Under the pieces are notes generated by a model. That model saw nothing but the letters and a program-made list of their open reading frames with translations. It had not been told where the DNA came from and searched no databases. From CAWFFV01 sp963814985 (lineage in GTDB: Bacteria > Chloroflexota > Ktedonobacteria > Ktedonobacterales > Ktedonobacteraceae): 64,000 nucleotides of DNA. The position numbers were made by a program, and so were the translations under genes. Position 1 is the stretch's first letter; every line of letters starts with the position of its first letter. The stretch covers positions 248,001-312,000 of the forward strand of contig CAWFFV010000027.1 in the NCBI GenBank assembly GCA_963814985.1, read 5' to 3'. Positions 36,118 through 45,289 of the stretch are shown one piece after another.

Positions 36118-37004
36118 CCCTTCAGTTCGATGCGGGAACGATTGGCGATGAGTGAACCCAGAGCGATATCGTTTTGTCCGGAATAGCGTGCTAGCAAGGT
36201 CTGAAAGGCTGCTTGCAGTGTTATGAACAGTGTCACATCTTCCTGCCTGCTCAATGCTTTGAGGGCATGCGTTATGGAAGCAGGCACCTCAAAAGTCAGA
36301 CGACTACCACGGTAACTGAAGAATGCCGGACGTGGGCGATCTGTTGGCAATTCTAGTGGCAACAACCCACCAAGCCGACGCTTCCAGTAATTCAGGAGCC
36401 TGCTCCTGGCTTCACCTTGTAGCCATTCGTGCTGCCATTTTGTGAAATCAGCATACTGGATCGGTAGTTTCAGCAATGGTGAAGGTTTACCCTGCGAGAA
36501 TGCTGTGTACAGAGAAGCTAACTCACGCATAAAGACGCTCATGGACCAACTATCTGAGATAACCTGATGCATGGTTAGGAGCAGAAGGTAGTCATTCTGT
36601 TTGATGCGTATGAGGGTCGTGCGAATTAATGGTCCATGAGCGAGATCAAATGGGCGTTCTGCTTCCTGGTCTGTGAGTTGTTTGGCCCGATTCCGGCGTT
36701 CTTCGAGAGAAGCGACATTCGTAAGATCGATTATCGGAAGAGGGAGTGCCATGCTATCGGCTATAACTTGCATCGGCTCTCCAGCTATAAACGTAAATGT
36801 TGTACGCAAGCTGTCATGTCGGCAGACGATCTCGTTGAAACTTCGTTCTAGTACCGGGACATCCAAAATGTTAGTTATCCGTATGACATCAGCAATATTG
36901 TACAACGGACTGTTCGGTAACAGTTGGCTAAGGAACCATAAGCGCTGCTGGGCGAACGAAGCCGGACATAAGTAAGTATTTTGAATGTCTGTGTTATCTA
37001 TCAC
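36114..37004 (-). CDS. NRPS fragment with true N-terminus: condensation domain with degenerate active site
   Basis: The start of the two-module NRPS: GTG at 37004 with GAGGA seven bases upstream. It encodes most of a condensation domain (SFAQQRLWFLSQL, CRHDSLRTTF, PIQYADFTKWQHEWL, LARYSGQNDIALGS). The catalytic motif HHxxxDG reads HQVISDS: the second His is Gln (codon 36566-36564) and the Gly is Ser (codon 36551-36549). Condensation domains normally need that His, so this domain is probably inactive or altered. It is the first domain of the protein, where it would accept a chain from another protein or be bypassed. The frame breaks at 36118-36122 and continues in 33610..36117. Confidence 0.85.
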   Translation of the reverse strand: MIDNTDIQNTYLCPASFAQQRLWFLSQLLPNSPLYNIADVIRITNILDVPVLERSFNEIVCRHDSLRTTFTFIAGEPMQVIADSMALPLPIIDLTNVASLEERRNRAKQLTDQEAERPFDLAHGPLIRTTLIRIKQNDYLLLLTMHQVISDSWSMSVFMRELASLYTAFSQGKPSPLLKLPIQYADFTKWQHEWLQGEARSRLLNYWKRRLGGLLPLELPTDRPRPAFFSYRGSRLTFEVPASITHALKALSRQEDVTLFITLQAAFQTLLARYSGQNDIALGSLIANRSRIELKG

Positions 37005-37142
37005 AAATTTATCCTCGTTATTGATCTGTTTGCGCTTGAGAAACTGTCAATTCTCCTTACGTTGACGCGCTGGCAAGAGACGCATATGAGAAAGAAGATG
37101 CGCAAAAAGAGGACGTTTGATCATGTTTGCATACTTTTTTAA

Positions 37143-38426
37143 TCACTGTTGGTTTTCTCCTTCCAGCGAGTGAACCTCGACTGGAGCCTCAGGCAATGTT
37201 CTTAGCTTGCGTACAGATGACAGCAATAACCAAATGGGTGCGGCAATAACCCCAATAGTCCCTATGAACAATGTGATACGCAATCCAAGTACTGTGCCGA
37301 GAATGCCTCCAATCAAAGAACCAATGGGAATAGCTCCCCATACCAGAAACCGATAACTTGCATTGACCCGGCCGAGTAGAGTATCTGGGACAAGTGTCTG
37401 CCGTAAGCTAAGTTGGTTAATGTTCCAGATGACAAAAGTAAGACCATTCAAGAACTGCGATATGATCAAAATGGCAATGACAATGGCCTGGGATCCAGTT
37501 GCCAGCGGTATCAACAACCAGGAACACCCATAGATAAAGAGCACTACAATCAACGTGCTGCCGATACCGAAGCGTTCTGTTACCCACTTATTGATTACTG
37601 CACCAGGAATGGCACCCACTCCTCCAACAGTAAAGATAATACCCAGGATGGCCGGTGAAATATGGAGTGTGTACGTGGCATACAAAATGTAGACAGCAGA
37701 AGCCATGTACGCGAACAATGTGATATTGATCGAACTCCACACGAGGGGACCCAAAATCGGATTACCCAGGAGCACCTGAAGCCCCTTGCCAATCTCGGTC
37801 ATCATATTGCGTTTTTCCGTTGATCTGGTGATTGGCGGTTCAATTGTGCGGACAATGATGAGAGATAGTGCAGAAAAGAGAAATGAGAACGCGTCGACCA
37901 GGAGAGAGATTGGCGCGGTAAATATCTGAACAAGAATACCGCCTAACCCTGGTCCGACAAGTTGTGCAATTGATGCCGTCAACTCAAGTTTGCTATTTCC
38001 ATCGGTTAACTTGTCCCGATCGATCAACGACGGTAAATATGATCTGTAAGCAACATCGAAGAAGATCGTTAGAGTGCCAACAGAGAATGCAACTATATAC
38101 AGTTCATCGATATTTAATATATGAAAGAATGCTGCCAAAGGCACAAATCCAAGCAGGAGAAATCGGCCCATATCGACTGCAATCATAATCGGACGTCGTC
38201 GAAAACGGTCTACCCAAACACCGACAAGCAGCCCTATTATAAGAAACGGAGCATATTCAACGGCTTGTAGAAATCCCATTTGTGCCGCAGAGGCTTTCAA
38301 TATCAGGACAGCAGTCAAGGGAAGTGCTAAGGTAGTAACTTGAGAGCCGCAGAGAGAGACCGTCTGGCCTACCCAAACTTTAAGGAAATCTCGATGACGC
38401 CAGAGTGTACTGGTCTGCTGTTGCAT
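37143..38426 (-). CDS. MFS exporter (MFS_3/EntS-like)
   Basis: 427 aa, ATG 38426 with AAAGGA upstream. The sequence is a chain of hydrophobic segments consistent with about 12 membrane helices. It has an N-terminal WVGQTVSLCGSQVTTLALPL start, the cytoplasmic loop motif GVWVDRFRRRP between helices 2 and 3 (major facilitator signature), and a central loop near IEPPITRSTEKR. This group includes siderophore and drug exporters. Its position between the alanine-type NRPS with thioesterase and the next NRPS suggests export of, or resistance to, the product. The flanking gaps are 118 nt (upstream) and 138 nt (downstream). Confidence 0.88.
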   Translation of the reverse strand: MQQQTSTLWRHRDFLKVWVGQTVSLCGSQVTTLALPLTAVLILKASAAQMGFLQAVEYAPFLIIGLLVGVWVDRFRRRPIMIAVDMGRFLLLGFVPLAAFFHILNIDELYIVAFSVGTLTIFFDVAYRSYLPSLIDRDKLTDGNSKLELTASIAQLVGPGLGGILVQIFTAPISLLVDAFSFLFSALSLIIVRTIEPPITRSTEKRNMMTEIGKGLQVLLGNPILGPLVWSSINITLFAYMASAVYILYATYTLHISPAILGIIFTVGGVGAIPGAVINKWVTERFGIGSTLIVVLFIYGCSWLLIPLATGSQAIVIAILIISQFLNGLTFVIWNINQLSLRQTLVPDTLLGRVNASYRFLVWGAIPIGSLIGGILGTVLGLRITLFIGTIGVIAAPIWLLLSSVRKLRTLPEAPVEVHSLEGENQQ

Positions 38427-38433
38427 AACTACA

Positions 38434-38532
38434 TTATCCTTTTTCTTTCATATTCCAGGGAGTACCATCGGCAGATATCTCATAGCGTTGCGTCATAAGA
38501 TAATTGTCGTGTTTTTTGCGCCATTCCTGCAT
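38434..38532 (-). CDS. Possible 32-residue small ORF between NRPS and MFS genes
   Basis: A short open frame from ATG 38532 to TAA 38434 fills most of the gap between the NRPS stop and the MFS start. It is polar and basic (many Lys, Arg and Gln; contains DGTPW) and resembles nothing I recognise; in particular it lacks the MbtH signature. There is no clear ribosome-binding site. It may be chance, a leader peptide, or the remnant of a longer gene. Confidence 0.2.
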   Translation of the reverse strand: MQEWRKKHDNYLMTQRYEISADGTPWNMKEKG

Positions 38533-38544
38533 ATGGATCGTTTG

Positions 38545-41500
38545 CTACAACATCTGATATATGTATACACTATTAGCGATGATAGCGCAATTACGCATGA
38601 ATCTACTGATCTGGTAAAGCGTCGTGTTGAGACATTGTCGTAAATGTTCAGCGAGAGATAGAACATGCGGCTGGCGTATCAACGTATAGTGATCTCCCGG
38701 AATATCAATAACTGTCAAGTATTCTGAAACGATGCGTTGCCATTCCCTACTCGCGTCACTATTATCTCCATCAATGTGTTCGCTGGCTCTAAGGAGTGTA
38801 AGAGATCTCTGGTACTGATGTGGCTGGTATTGTAACCAGGCACGAATTGTGGCTTGATAGACGAGAAAACGCTGCTGCAGATGCTTTGAGTCGATGTCAG
38901 CAGGAATGACTCCAATGTCTTTCATCTGTCCGACGATATATGCCCATTGCTCGCTCCAGGACGACTGTAATAATGTAACCTGAGCGGCATTGAGATGTTC
39001 CTGGGATAATCCTAAATGCAGAGCAAAACCAATCAACATATCCAGTTGTGACATTTCTGGAGAGTTTGTCGTGATCGTTGGAATAAATGAGTCGATAAGC
39101 ACCAGGGAAGCAACATCCTGTCCATGTGCCATGAGTTGCTGTGCCATTTCAAAGGCGATTACTCCACCTAATGACCAACCCCCTAAGAGATAAGGCCCAT
39201 GTGGTTGAACAGACTGTATGGCTACAATATACTGTGCGGCCATCTCTTCAACCGATTTGGGTTGTACCTCACCTTCATAGAGGCCTTCTGCTTGAAGCCC
39301 ATAGAAAGGACGATCCAGGGAACGTGCGAGATCAACATAACAGAGTACACTACCCCCTGCAGGATGTACGCAGAAGAAGGGTGAGGTGTGCCCGACAGGC
39401 TGCAACAAAACAAGTGGTGACTGGTGAGTTGTATCTCTTCCTGCTCGTATCAGATGTGCAATATGCTCAATCGTTCCATTTTGGATAAGAACGCTGAGTG
39501 GAATTATGCACTCGAACTGGCGCTGCATATGCGCCACTAGCTGTATAGCTAAAAGTGAATGTCCTCCTAAGTCAAAGAAATTGTCGGTAATGCTGATAGG
39601 TGTAGTCTGTAATACCTTTTCCCAAAGTTGCACCAGACCCAATTCGATGATATCTCGTGGCCCGATAAGGTTCCGTGATGAGATAGCGACACGTTGATAA
39701 AAGGCAGATAATGCACGTCGGTCAACCTTGCCATTGGGTGTCAAAGGTAAGGCATCTAGCAGGATAAAGGCCGAGGGTGTCATATAGTTGGGCAATAGCT
39801 CTTGCAGGTAACCCCGCAGATCGTCGCTGCTGGGTTCCCGATCAGGCTGCGGGATGACATGAGCTACCAGGTGCGGTACACCGATCTCGTCGTTCTGCAC
39901 CACCACCACACTCTCGCGCACACCTGGATGGCGACCCAGCACCATCTCAATCTCTCCTAATTCAATGCGAAAGCCGCGCACCTTTACTTGATCGTCTAGT
40001 CGTCCCAGGTACTCTAAATTGCCATCAGCCCGGTAGCGTGCCAGATCCCCCGTCTTGTAGAGACATGCCCCCGCCTGTCCACTGAACGTATCCGGTATAA
40101 AGCGCTCGGCGGTCAGATCAGGACGATTGAGATAACCTCGTGCCAGCCCATCACCCCCAAGATAGACTTCGCCTGGCATACCTGCTGGTACCAGACAGAG
40201 CCTCTGATCCAACAGATACACTCGTGTTCTTTCTATCGGACGCCCTATCGGCGGCAATTCTGTGCCTGTCGTTGGCAAGAGCGCATAGGTTGAATACGTT
40301 GTATCTTCGCTGGGGCCGTATAGATTGAAGATGCGACTCGCCCTTGTCTGCTTATAGAGATCCTGCATCAGATTCAGTGGTAACGCCTCACCAGCCAGAT
40401 TGATTGTTTGCACTGTTGTGGGAAACCCGCCAAGGCGTAGCAGTTCCCTGGCGACTGAGGGCACCGTATTGACCAGCGTCACTGTCTCCATCACTGCCTG
40501 TGTCCCCAATTGCAAAGCGTGCTCAACCAGGATGCTGCTCCCTCCCATGCTGAGCGGCACAAACAACTCGAAGATGGAGAGATCGAAGCAGATGGAAGTT
40601 GAGGCCAGCACCCCGCGCAGTTCCTCTGCTGTATAGATCTTCTGAGCCCACGCGATCAACAGTGCAGCACTGGAATGGGTGATCGCCACACCTTTGGGAC
40701 GTCCCGTTGAGCCGGAGGTATAGATCACATAAGCCAGGTTGGCTGGCGTCACCGTCACCGATGAAACGGATCTGCTGGTCTCTCCCTCTTCCCATTTGTC
40801 CGTGATCGTATCCAGGAACAGCACTGTTCCTTCATAGGCGGCTAAGCGCTCACGAATTGCTCTTTGGGTTACCAGAACTGGTGCCTGAGTATCTTCGAGG
40901 ATAAAACTGAGGCGATCTTCGGGATAAGCCGGATCTAAGGACACATAAGCGCCACCTGCCTTGAGAATACCGAGCAGACCCACCACCAGTTCGAGCGATC
41001 GCTGCACACAGATGCCCACCAGCACTTCGGGTCCCACCCCCAGCGTGCGCAGGTGAGAGGCCAGGGCATTGGCCCGCAGGTTCAATTCGTAATAGGTCAG
41101 GGACTCTTCCCCATACACCAGAGCTACGTTGTTAGGGCTACGCTCCGCCTGTACCTCAAAGAGCTGATGGAGACAGAGGGTAGGCACACTCGCCAGGAAG
41201 GGAGGATTGACCTCGTGTAGAAGGTAGTGTTCCTCCTTTGGTGTGAGTAGCGGCAAATCAGCGATACGTTGGTCAGGAGCTGCAACAATACCCTGGAGCA
41301 GGGTGAGGAGATGTTCCTGGAGTCTTTCAATGGTCGAGCGATCAAAAAGATCGCTATTATACTCCAGTAGACCCTCGAAGGTCTGTTCGCTCTCCGTCAT
41401 CGAGAGGGTAAGATCGAACTTCGAGCTTTGCCCTTGCATCTCCACGGGTTGTACATATAGCCCTGGCAGATCCAGCAACGCATCGGGTGCGTTCTGCAAG

Positions 41501-42690
41501 GCAAACATTACCTGAAACAGAGGATTATAGCTCGAATTGCGCTCCGGCTGCAACGCTTCCACCAGTAACTCAAAGGGCAACTCTTGATATGTATATGCCT
41601 CCAGGCACTCCTCTCGCACGTTCTGCAGCAGCGTGCGGAATGATGGATTGCCTGCCAGATTGCTTCGCAGCACCAGTGTATTGATAAAGCAGCCAATGAG
41701 TCCTTCCGTCTCCTCTCGTGTGCGATTGGCAACCGGGGTACCAATAAGGAAGTCTTCTTGTCTACTGTAGCGATACAGCAGGACCTGAAAAGCCGCTAGC
41801 AAGGTCATGAACAGAGTCACCCCTTCTGCCTGACTAAGCTGATGCAGTGCCGTGCGCACTTCTTCTGGTACGCGAAAAGTGAGGCTACTGCCTCGGTAGC
41901 TCTGTACGTCTGGTCGTGGATGATCGGTAGGCAGATTCAGGATGGTCGGAGCGCCTGTCAGGTGCCGCCGCCAGTAAGCCAGTTGGGTATCCAGTACAGA
42001 TCCTTGCAGCCATTGTCGTTGCCAGAGGGCATAGTCGGCATACTGCACCGAGAACGCTGCAAGTGGACTGGAGCGGCCCTGGATAATAGCCGAATAGAGG
42101 ACGTTGAGTTCCCGCATCAGGATACCAATGGACCAGCCATCCGAAACGATGTGATGCATATTGAATAAGAACACATGCTCCATATCGCTCAAACGGAGTA
42201 AGGTTACCCGGATCAGTGGACCACATGTCAGGTCAAAGGAAGTGGACAACTCAGTAGCAACTGCGTGATCAATCGCATGAACTTGATCTGCTTTGGAGTA
42301 GATACTTACATCAATAATCTGAGGTGTCAGTATGAGAGTTGGGGCAACAACTTGTACTGGCTGTCCGTCGACGAGGGTTATAGTTGTACGGAGAATTTCA
42401 TGACGTTGAACGATCGTTTTTATACTTTCCATGAGGGTGGATACATCAAGAGTACCTGTCAGTCGAAGCACAATGGGCAGGTTATATACGGAATTTTTGG
42501 GATCCAAAAGGTAAAGATAGAACAATTGCTGTTGTGCAAATGATAATATAGCCGGGTCCTGCTGACGACGAGGCGTGATTGCTGAGACCTGGACACTACC
42601 CTGGGCTGGCAATGCCAGCTTTTTTAATAGTAATGCTCGTTTTGCTGGTGATAGGCCTCTAAGACGCTCTAATCGATCACCATTCTGCAT
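38545..42690 (-). CDS. NRPS termination module C-A(Ala)-PCP-TE
   Basis: 1381 aa with no frameshift; ATG 42690 with GAGGAA upstream. C domain (about 40-480) with MHHIVSDGWS near 177; A domain (about 510-1000) with TSGSTGRPKG near 658; PCP with FFDLGGHSLLA (Ser near 1043); thioesterase with GGWSLGG (Ser near 1172), IDSF (Asp) and a GDHYTL His. The hand-aligned pocket is D-L-F-N-N-A-L-T-Y-K, a known alanine-type code. The TE makes this the release step of a peptide or lipopeptide, by hydrolysis or cyclisation. It is the first gene of its unit although it should act last, so the unit is not colinear. Flanking C and A subdomains match the broken NRPS, but the A core does not. Confidence 0.93.
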   Translation of the reverse strand: MQNGDRLERLRGLSPAKRALLLKKLALPAQGSVQVSAITPRRQQDPAILSFAQQQLFYLYLLDPKNSVYNLPIVLRLTGTLDVSTLMESIKTIVQRHEILRTTITLVDGQPVQVVAPTLILTPQIIDVSIYSKADQVHAIDHAVATELSTSFDLTCGPLIRVTLLRLSDMEHVFLFNMHHIVSDGWSIGILMRELNVLYSAIIQGRSSPLAAFSVQYADYALWQRQWLQGSVLDTQLAYWRRHLTGAPTILNLPTDHPRPDVQSYRGSSLTFRVPEEVRTALHQLSQAEGVTLFMTLLAAFQVLLYRYSRQEDFLIGTPVANRTREETEGLIGCFINTLVLRSNLAGNPSFRTLLQNVREECLEAYTYQELPFELLVEALQPERNSSYNPLFQVMFALQNAPDALLDLPGLYVQPVEMQGQSSKFDLTLSMTESEQTFEGLLEYNSDLFDRSTIERLQEHLLTLLQGIVAAPDQRIADLPLLTPKEEHYLLHEVNPPFLASVPTLCLHQLFEVQAERSPNNVALVYGEESLTYYELNLRANALASHLRTLGVGPEVLVGICVQRSLELVVGLLGILKAGGAYVSLDPAYPEDRLSFILEDTQAPVLVTQRAIRERLAAYEGTVLFLDTITDKWEEGETSRSVSSVTVTPANLAYVIYTSGSTGRPKGVAITHSSAALLIAWAQKIYTAEELRGVLASTSICFDLSIFELFVPLSMGGSSILVEHALQLGTQAVMETVTLVNTVPSVARELLRLGGFPTTVQTINLAGEALPLNLMQDLYKQTRASRIFNLYGPSEDTTYSTYALLPTTGTELPPIGRPIERTRVYLLDQRLCLVPAGMPGEVYLGGDGLARGYLNRPDLTAERFIPDTFSGQAGACLYKTGDLARYRADGNLEYLGRLDDQVKVRGFRIELGEIEMVLGRHPGVRESVVVVQNDEIGVPHLVAHVIPQPDREPSSDDLRGYLQELLPNYMTPSAFILLDALPLTPNGKVDRRALSAFYQRVAISSRNLIGPRDIIELGLVQLWEKVLQTTPISITDNFFDLGGHSLLAIQLVAHMQRQFECIIPLSVLIQNGTIEHIAHLIRAGRDTTHQSPLVLLQPVGHTSPFFCVHPAGGSVLCYVDLARSLDRPFYGLQAEGLYEGEVQPKSVEEMAAQYIVAIQSVQPHGPYLLGGWSLGGVIAFEMAQQLMAHGQDVASLVLIDSFIPTITTNSPEMSQLDMLIGFALHLGLSQEHLNAAQVTLLQSSWSEQWAYIVGQMKDIGVIPADIDSKHLQQRFLVYQATIRAWLQYQPHQYQRSLTLLRASEHIDGDNSDASREWQRIVSEYLTVIDIPGDHYTLIRQPHVLSLAEHLRQCLNTTLYQISRFMRNCAIIANSVYIYQML

Positions 42691-42710
42691 GTGATATTTC
42701 CTCTATATAT

Positions 42711-42716
42711 ATTATA
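42711..42716 (-). promoter_or_regulatory. Candidate -10 box for the NRPS unit
   Basis: TATAAT on the minus strand within an AT-rich stretch, about 20 nt upstream of the NRPS ATG at 42690, with the GAGGAA ribosome site between them. No good -35 hexamer lies 16-18 nt further upstream, so this is a tentative promoter, possibly activator-dependent. Confidence 0.35.
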
Positions 42717-43136
42717 TACAATATTGCAAGTTAAGCTGCTAAGATCATACACAGTGGCAAGAACACAGATCTATCGCCAAGCGCAGATTTAAGCTCAGAA
42801 CAAGGTTATAGGGTAGCAACGCAGGTTTCAGGGGGATGACTTGACCAACGCCTATGTTCTTCCACCCAGGGAGTTTCTCCCGTCTGGTTGGCCAAATCGA
42901 GTACTACTCCTCATGATTGATGACAACCCTGTAAATAGTTTTGTCTTCCTGTTCCCCTCTAGCCGTAGTATTTAGCTTCTTCTTCTATTTTACCACACAT
43001 TCCGCTCAGTAAAGCAGAGTTTGGTCCCATTTGGGTGTACTCTGTCAATTGAACAGGTTGTCCGAGGCGCAAAGACGCACATGATCCGTAAAGGCCAGAT
43101 GCAAGACAGTCCCTTCCCGAGTAGTTAACGTTATCG

Positions 43137-43142
43137 TATAAT
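43137..43142 (+). promoter_or_regulatory. Candidate -10 box and ribosome site for the LLM gene
   Basis: TATAAT is centred about 33 nt upstream of the ATG at 43173, and AAGGAG lies at 43160-43165, seven bases before that ATG. The sequence 17 nt upstream of the box matches a -35 consensus poorly. The ribosome site is strong and settles the start codon. Confidence 0.4.
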
Positions 43143-43172
43143 AAAAATCAAATTATACCAAGGAGACAGTGA

Positions 43173-44021
43173 ATGAAATTTGGTATTGCGATCCCTAACT
43201 GCCACGGCGATTATGCGGATATTCATCTGGTAGCGCAGGTAGCGCACGAGGCTGAAGAGGCTGGTTGGGATGGCTTCTTTTTGTGGGATCACATTGGTGA
43301 TAAATGGGGAGATGAAGTGAGCGATCCCTGGGTCGTGCTGGCGGCAATGGCGATGCGGACACAGCGTATCAACCTGGGAACGGCAGTAACACCGGTTACG
43401 CGACGTCGACCCTGGAAATTGGCCCGTGAGGTCGTGACGTTGGATCATCTTTCCAATGGTCGCATGATTTTAGGTGTTGGTACAGGTGGTGGCATCGAAT
43501 ACGTTAACTATCATGAAGCGGCAGATAGCAAAACATATGGTGAGCAACTGGATGAGGCATTAGAGATTCTCTCATTATTGTGGAGTGGTGAGCGTATTTC
43601 TTATCAAGGCCAGTATTATCAACTGGACAATGTGCGTCATTTGCCACGCCCAGTACAGCAACCACATATTCCTATCTGGGTGGGGGGTGTCTGGCCAAAT
43701 AAGAAGCCAATGCGTCGTGCCGCCCGTTGGGACGGCGTATGCCCGATTGGTAAAGGTATGAGCCATACCGAGCAGATGACCCCTGAGCAAGTTAGTGAAT
43801 GTTTCAGGTATGTGCGCTCACAACAGAGTAGCGAGCGTCAGAGTCAGCCATATAGTATGGTGCAGTGGGGAAACCTGACAGGAGATCGCACTTACGATGC
43901 AGCCCTTGTTTCAGCATATGCAGAGGTCGGCGCAAACTGGTGGATCGAGAGTATCACCTGGGAGCGAGGCTCCCTACGAGAAATGCGCCCATTTATTCGG
44001 CAAGGCCCTCCAATTCGCTAA
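43173..44021 (+). CDS. LLM-class flavin-dependent oxidoreductase
   Basis: 282 aa, luciferase-like monooxygenase fold. Visible: the MKFGIAIPN strand 1 start, AEEAGWDGFFLWDH, TQRINLGTAVTPVTRRRPWKLA, the VTLDHLSNGRMILGVG core, and IPIWVGGVWPNKKPMRRAARWDGV. Such enzymes use FMN or F420 to oxidise or reduce small molecules; which cofactor is not clear from sequence alone. It is the only convincing plus-strand gene in the window and lies between two minus-strand biosynthetic units, next to a transposase scar, so it may be an inserted bystander rather than a tailoring enzyme. The start is fixed by AAGGAG seven bases upstream. Confidence 0.92.
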   Translation: MKFGIAIPNCHGDYADIHLVAQVAHEAEEAGWDGFFLWDHIGDKWGDEVSDPWVVLAAMAMRTQRINLGTAVTPVTRRRPWKLAREVVTLDHLSNGRMILGVGTGGGIEYVNYHEAADSKTYGEQLDEALEILSLLWSGERISYQGQYYQLDNVRHLPRPVQQPHIPIWVGGVWPNKKPMRRAARWDGVCPIGKGMSHTEQMTPEQVSECFRYVRSQQSSERQSQPYSMVQWGNLTGDRTYDAALVSAYAEVGANWWIESITWERGSLREMRPFIRQGPPIR

Positions 44022-44040
44022 GCCGTTCACGCTTCACACA

Positions 44041-44166
44041 GCCCTCTTAGCGGATATTGTCAGGTTCCTGAAACACTGGAATCTGGAAACCACGTTTGAA
44101 GAAAACCGAGTCCATCTGGCCATCAAGACACAGCAGCAATGGCCAGATCTGGCAATCGAGCGTACT
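44041..44166 (+). pseudogene. Transposase C-terminal remnant (DDE type)
   Basis: A frame here reads ADIVRFLKHWNLETTFEE followed by a segment with VHLAIKTQQQWPDLAIERT. This closely follows the conserved DDE-transposase segment RW.(L/V)E.TFEE.R.HLG.ETQRQW.DLAI.RT, whose Glu in TFEE is the third catalytic residue. Only about 42 residues remain: no upstream transposase domain and no downstream end are present, and I see no terminal inverted repeats. This is a scar of an old insertion between the oxidoreductase and the end of operon I. Confidence 0.6.
44114..44148. repeat. 10-bp perfect inverted repeat between convergent genes
   Basis: ATCTGGCCAT at 44114-44123 and its exact reverse complement ATGGCCAGAT at 44139-44148, separated by 15 nt. 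It lies between the 3' ends of the LLM gene and the second ABC permease, where a shared terminator would be expected. There is no T-run after either arm, and it falls inside the transposase remnant, so it may be chance. Confidence 0.4.
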
Positions 44167-44168
44167 TA

Positions 44169-45272
44169 CTACACAATCTCTCTTCTTAACGACCACATCC
44201 CCAAACCAACCGTCACTAATGCCGAAAATGCCAGCACGCTTATATCGAGACCGAGCTGTTGCGTCGAACTGTAGAAGATCGACATCTCCAGCGCGTGACG
44301 CCCATAGGTCAGCGGGATAAACTCCGCAATATTCTGGAGCCAGCCCGGTTCAAAGGCCAATACTCCGAGACCTCCTGCCAGGAAAAACAGGTAGAGCGAC
44401 ACATTGATCGAGACCGCCGTAACCGCCTGGATACGCTGCAAAGCAGCCCCCACAGCAACCCCCAGTCCCGCACTGAAGAGTGCCATCAGTGCGATTGTTA
44501 GTAGCGCACTGAGCCAGTAGATGCCCTGTGGCTGCGTCCAGCCAAGCAGATCGCCCAGCAGCAGCACGAGTATACCGAGCGTGAAGCTGATCACAAAGCC
44601 CGCCAGCACTTTTCCTACAATGATCGCTCCCCGTGGCACTGGAGACAATAATAACTCTTTCACTGTGCGGCTTTCCCATTCCCGTGCTGTCGCTACCCCC
44701 CCATTGACCAGTCCGCTGATTGTCAGCAACAGTACAATCGTCGGCAAAACGCTATACTGGAATAGTTCAATATCGCGCTGGCGTAAATTCTGTTCTTGTA
44801 GTGTCACTTTGATCGGACTGGCACTCCCTTGTGCCTGGTAAAACTGCGTAATCGCGTCTGGCACAGCGCGGCGGATATCGTTTGTGAAATCCAGGTTAAG
44901 GTTGTTGACTTTGACAATCACTGACACACTTTCGTGAGCGTTGACGCGTTGCGTCAAATCAGCGGGTATGGTGATGATCGCCACCACCTTGATTGAATTG
45001 TACAATGCCTGTGCCTGCTGCGACGTGGCATCCGTAATACGGAACACATCGGCCTGATGGATGATGTGCGCCATTTGGACACCCTGCGTGCCATGATCCA
45101 GGTTCACTAAGGCGACAGGACTACGCCCAACGACTACCGATCCCAGAGCGCTGACCAGCAAGAAGGCAAGCGATGGCACAAATGTCACGGCCAGCGTCGT
45201 TGGCTGGCGCAGCCATACACGCAGATCCTTGCTGAGAATCACCCATACAGTCCGAATAAATTCAACAAACAT
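44169..45272 (-). CDS. ABC-2 type transporter permease (second subunit)
   Basis: About 367 aa. An N-terminal membrane segment (LAVTFVPSLAFLLVSALGSV) is followed by an extracytoplasmic domain with NNLNLDFTNDIRRAVPDAI, then about five membrane helices; REWESRTVKELLLSPVPRG is the conserved cytoplasmic coupling region of ABC-2 permeases. It is clearly paralogous to the permease just upstream (same NNLN.DFTNDIRRAVP and ATIKELLLSP-like motifs), so the two probably form a heterodimer. The ATG at 45272 is preferred to the TTG at 45293; the latter overlaps the upstream stop. Confidence 0.9.
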   Translation of the reverse strand: MFVEFIRTVWVILSKDLRVWLRQPTTLAVTFVPSLAFLLVSALGSVVVGRSPVALVNLDHGTQGVQMAHIIHQADVFRITDATSQQAQALYNSIKVVAIITIPADLTQRVNAHESVSVIVKVNNLNLDFTNDIRRAVPDAITQFYQAQGSASPIKVTLQEQNLRQRDIELFQYSVLPTIVLLLTISGLVNGGVATAREWESRTVKELLLSPVPRGAIIVGKVLAGFVISFTLGILVLLLGDLLGWTQPQGIYWLSALLTIALMALFSAGLGVAVGAALQRIQAVTAVSINVSLYLFFLAGGLGVLAFEPGWLQNIAEFIPLTYGRHALEMSIFYSSTQQLGLDISVLAFSALVTVGLGMWSLRREIV

Positions 45273-45289
45273 CGCTCTTCTTCTTTCCC

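Larger units (their letters stand above)
42691..43172. promoter_or_regulatory. Divergent intergenic region between the NRPS and LLM genes
   Basis: 482 nt with no convincing gene. Both ends carry promoter-like elements pointing outward (listed separately), so it probably drives unit II leftward and the oxidoreductase rightward. It also has a small perfect hairpin (GGGAG-TTT-CTCCC, near 42870) and a T/C-rich tract near 42960-43000. I see no operator repeat that I can name. Confidence 0.45.

Noticed and set aside
37005..37142. 25-residue frame (starting MIKRPLFAHLL) between MFS and NRPS genes
   Set aside because: No ribosome site before it and no recognisable family; could arise by chance in a 138-nt gap.
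42850..42920. Intergenic stretch with an imperfect inverted repeat (GACCAAC...GGTTGGC) as an IS end
   Set aside because: The arms do not match exactly and no transposase or target duplication is nearby.
43120..43140. -35 box partner for the TATAAT before the LLM gene
   Set aside because: The hexamer at 17-nt spacing shares only two or three positions with TTGACA, so I list only the -10 box.
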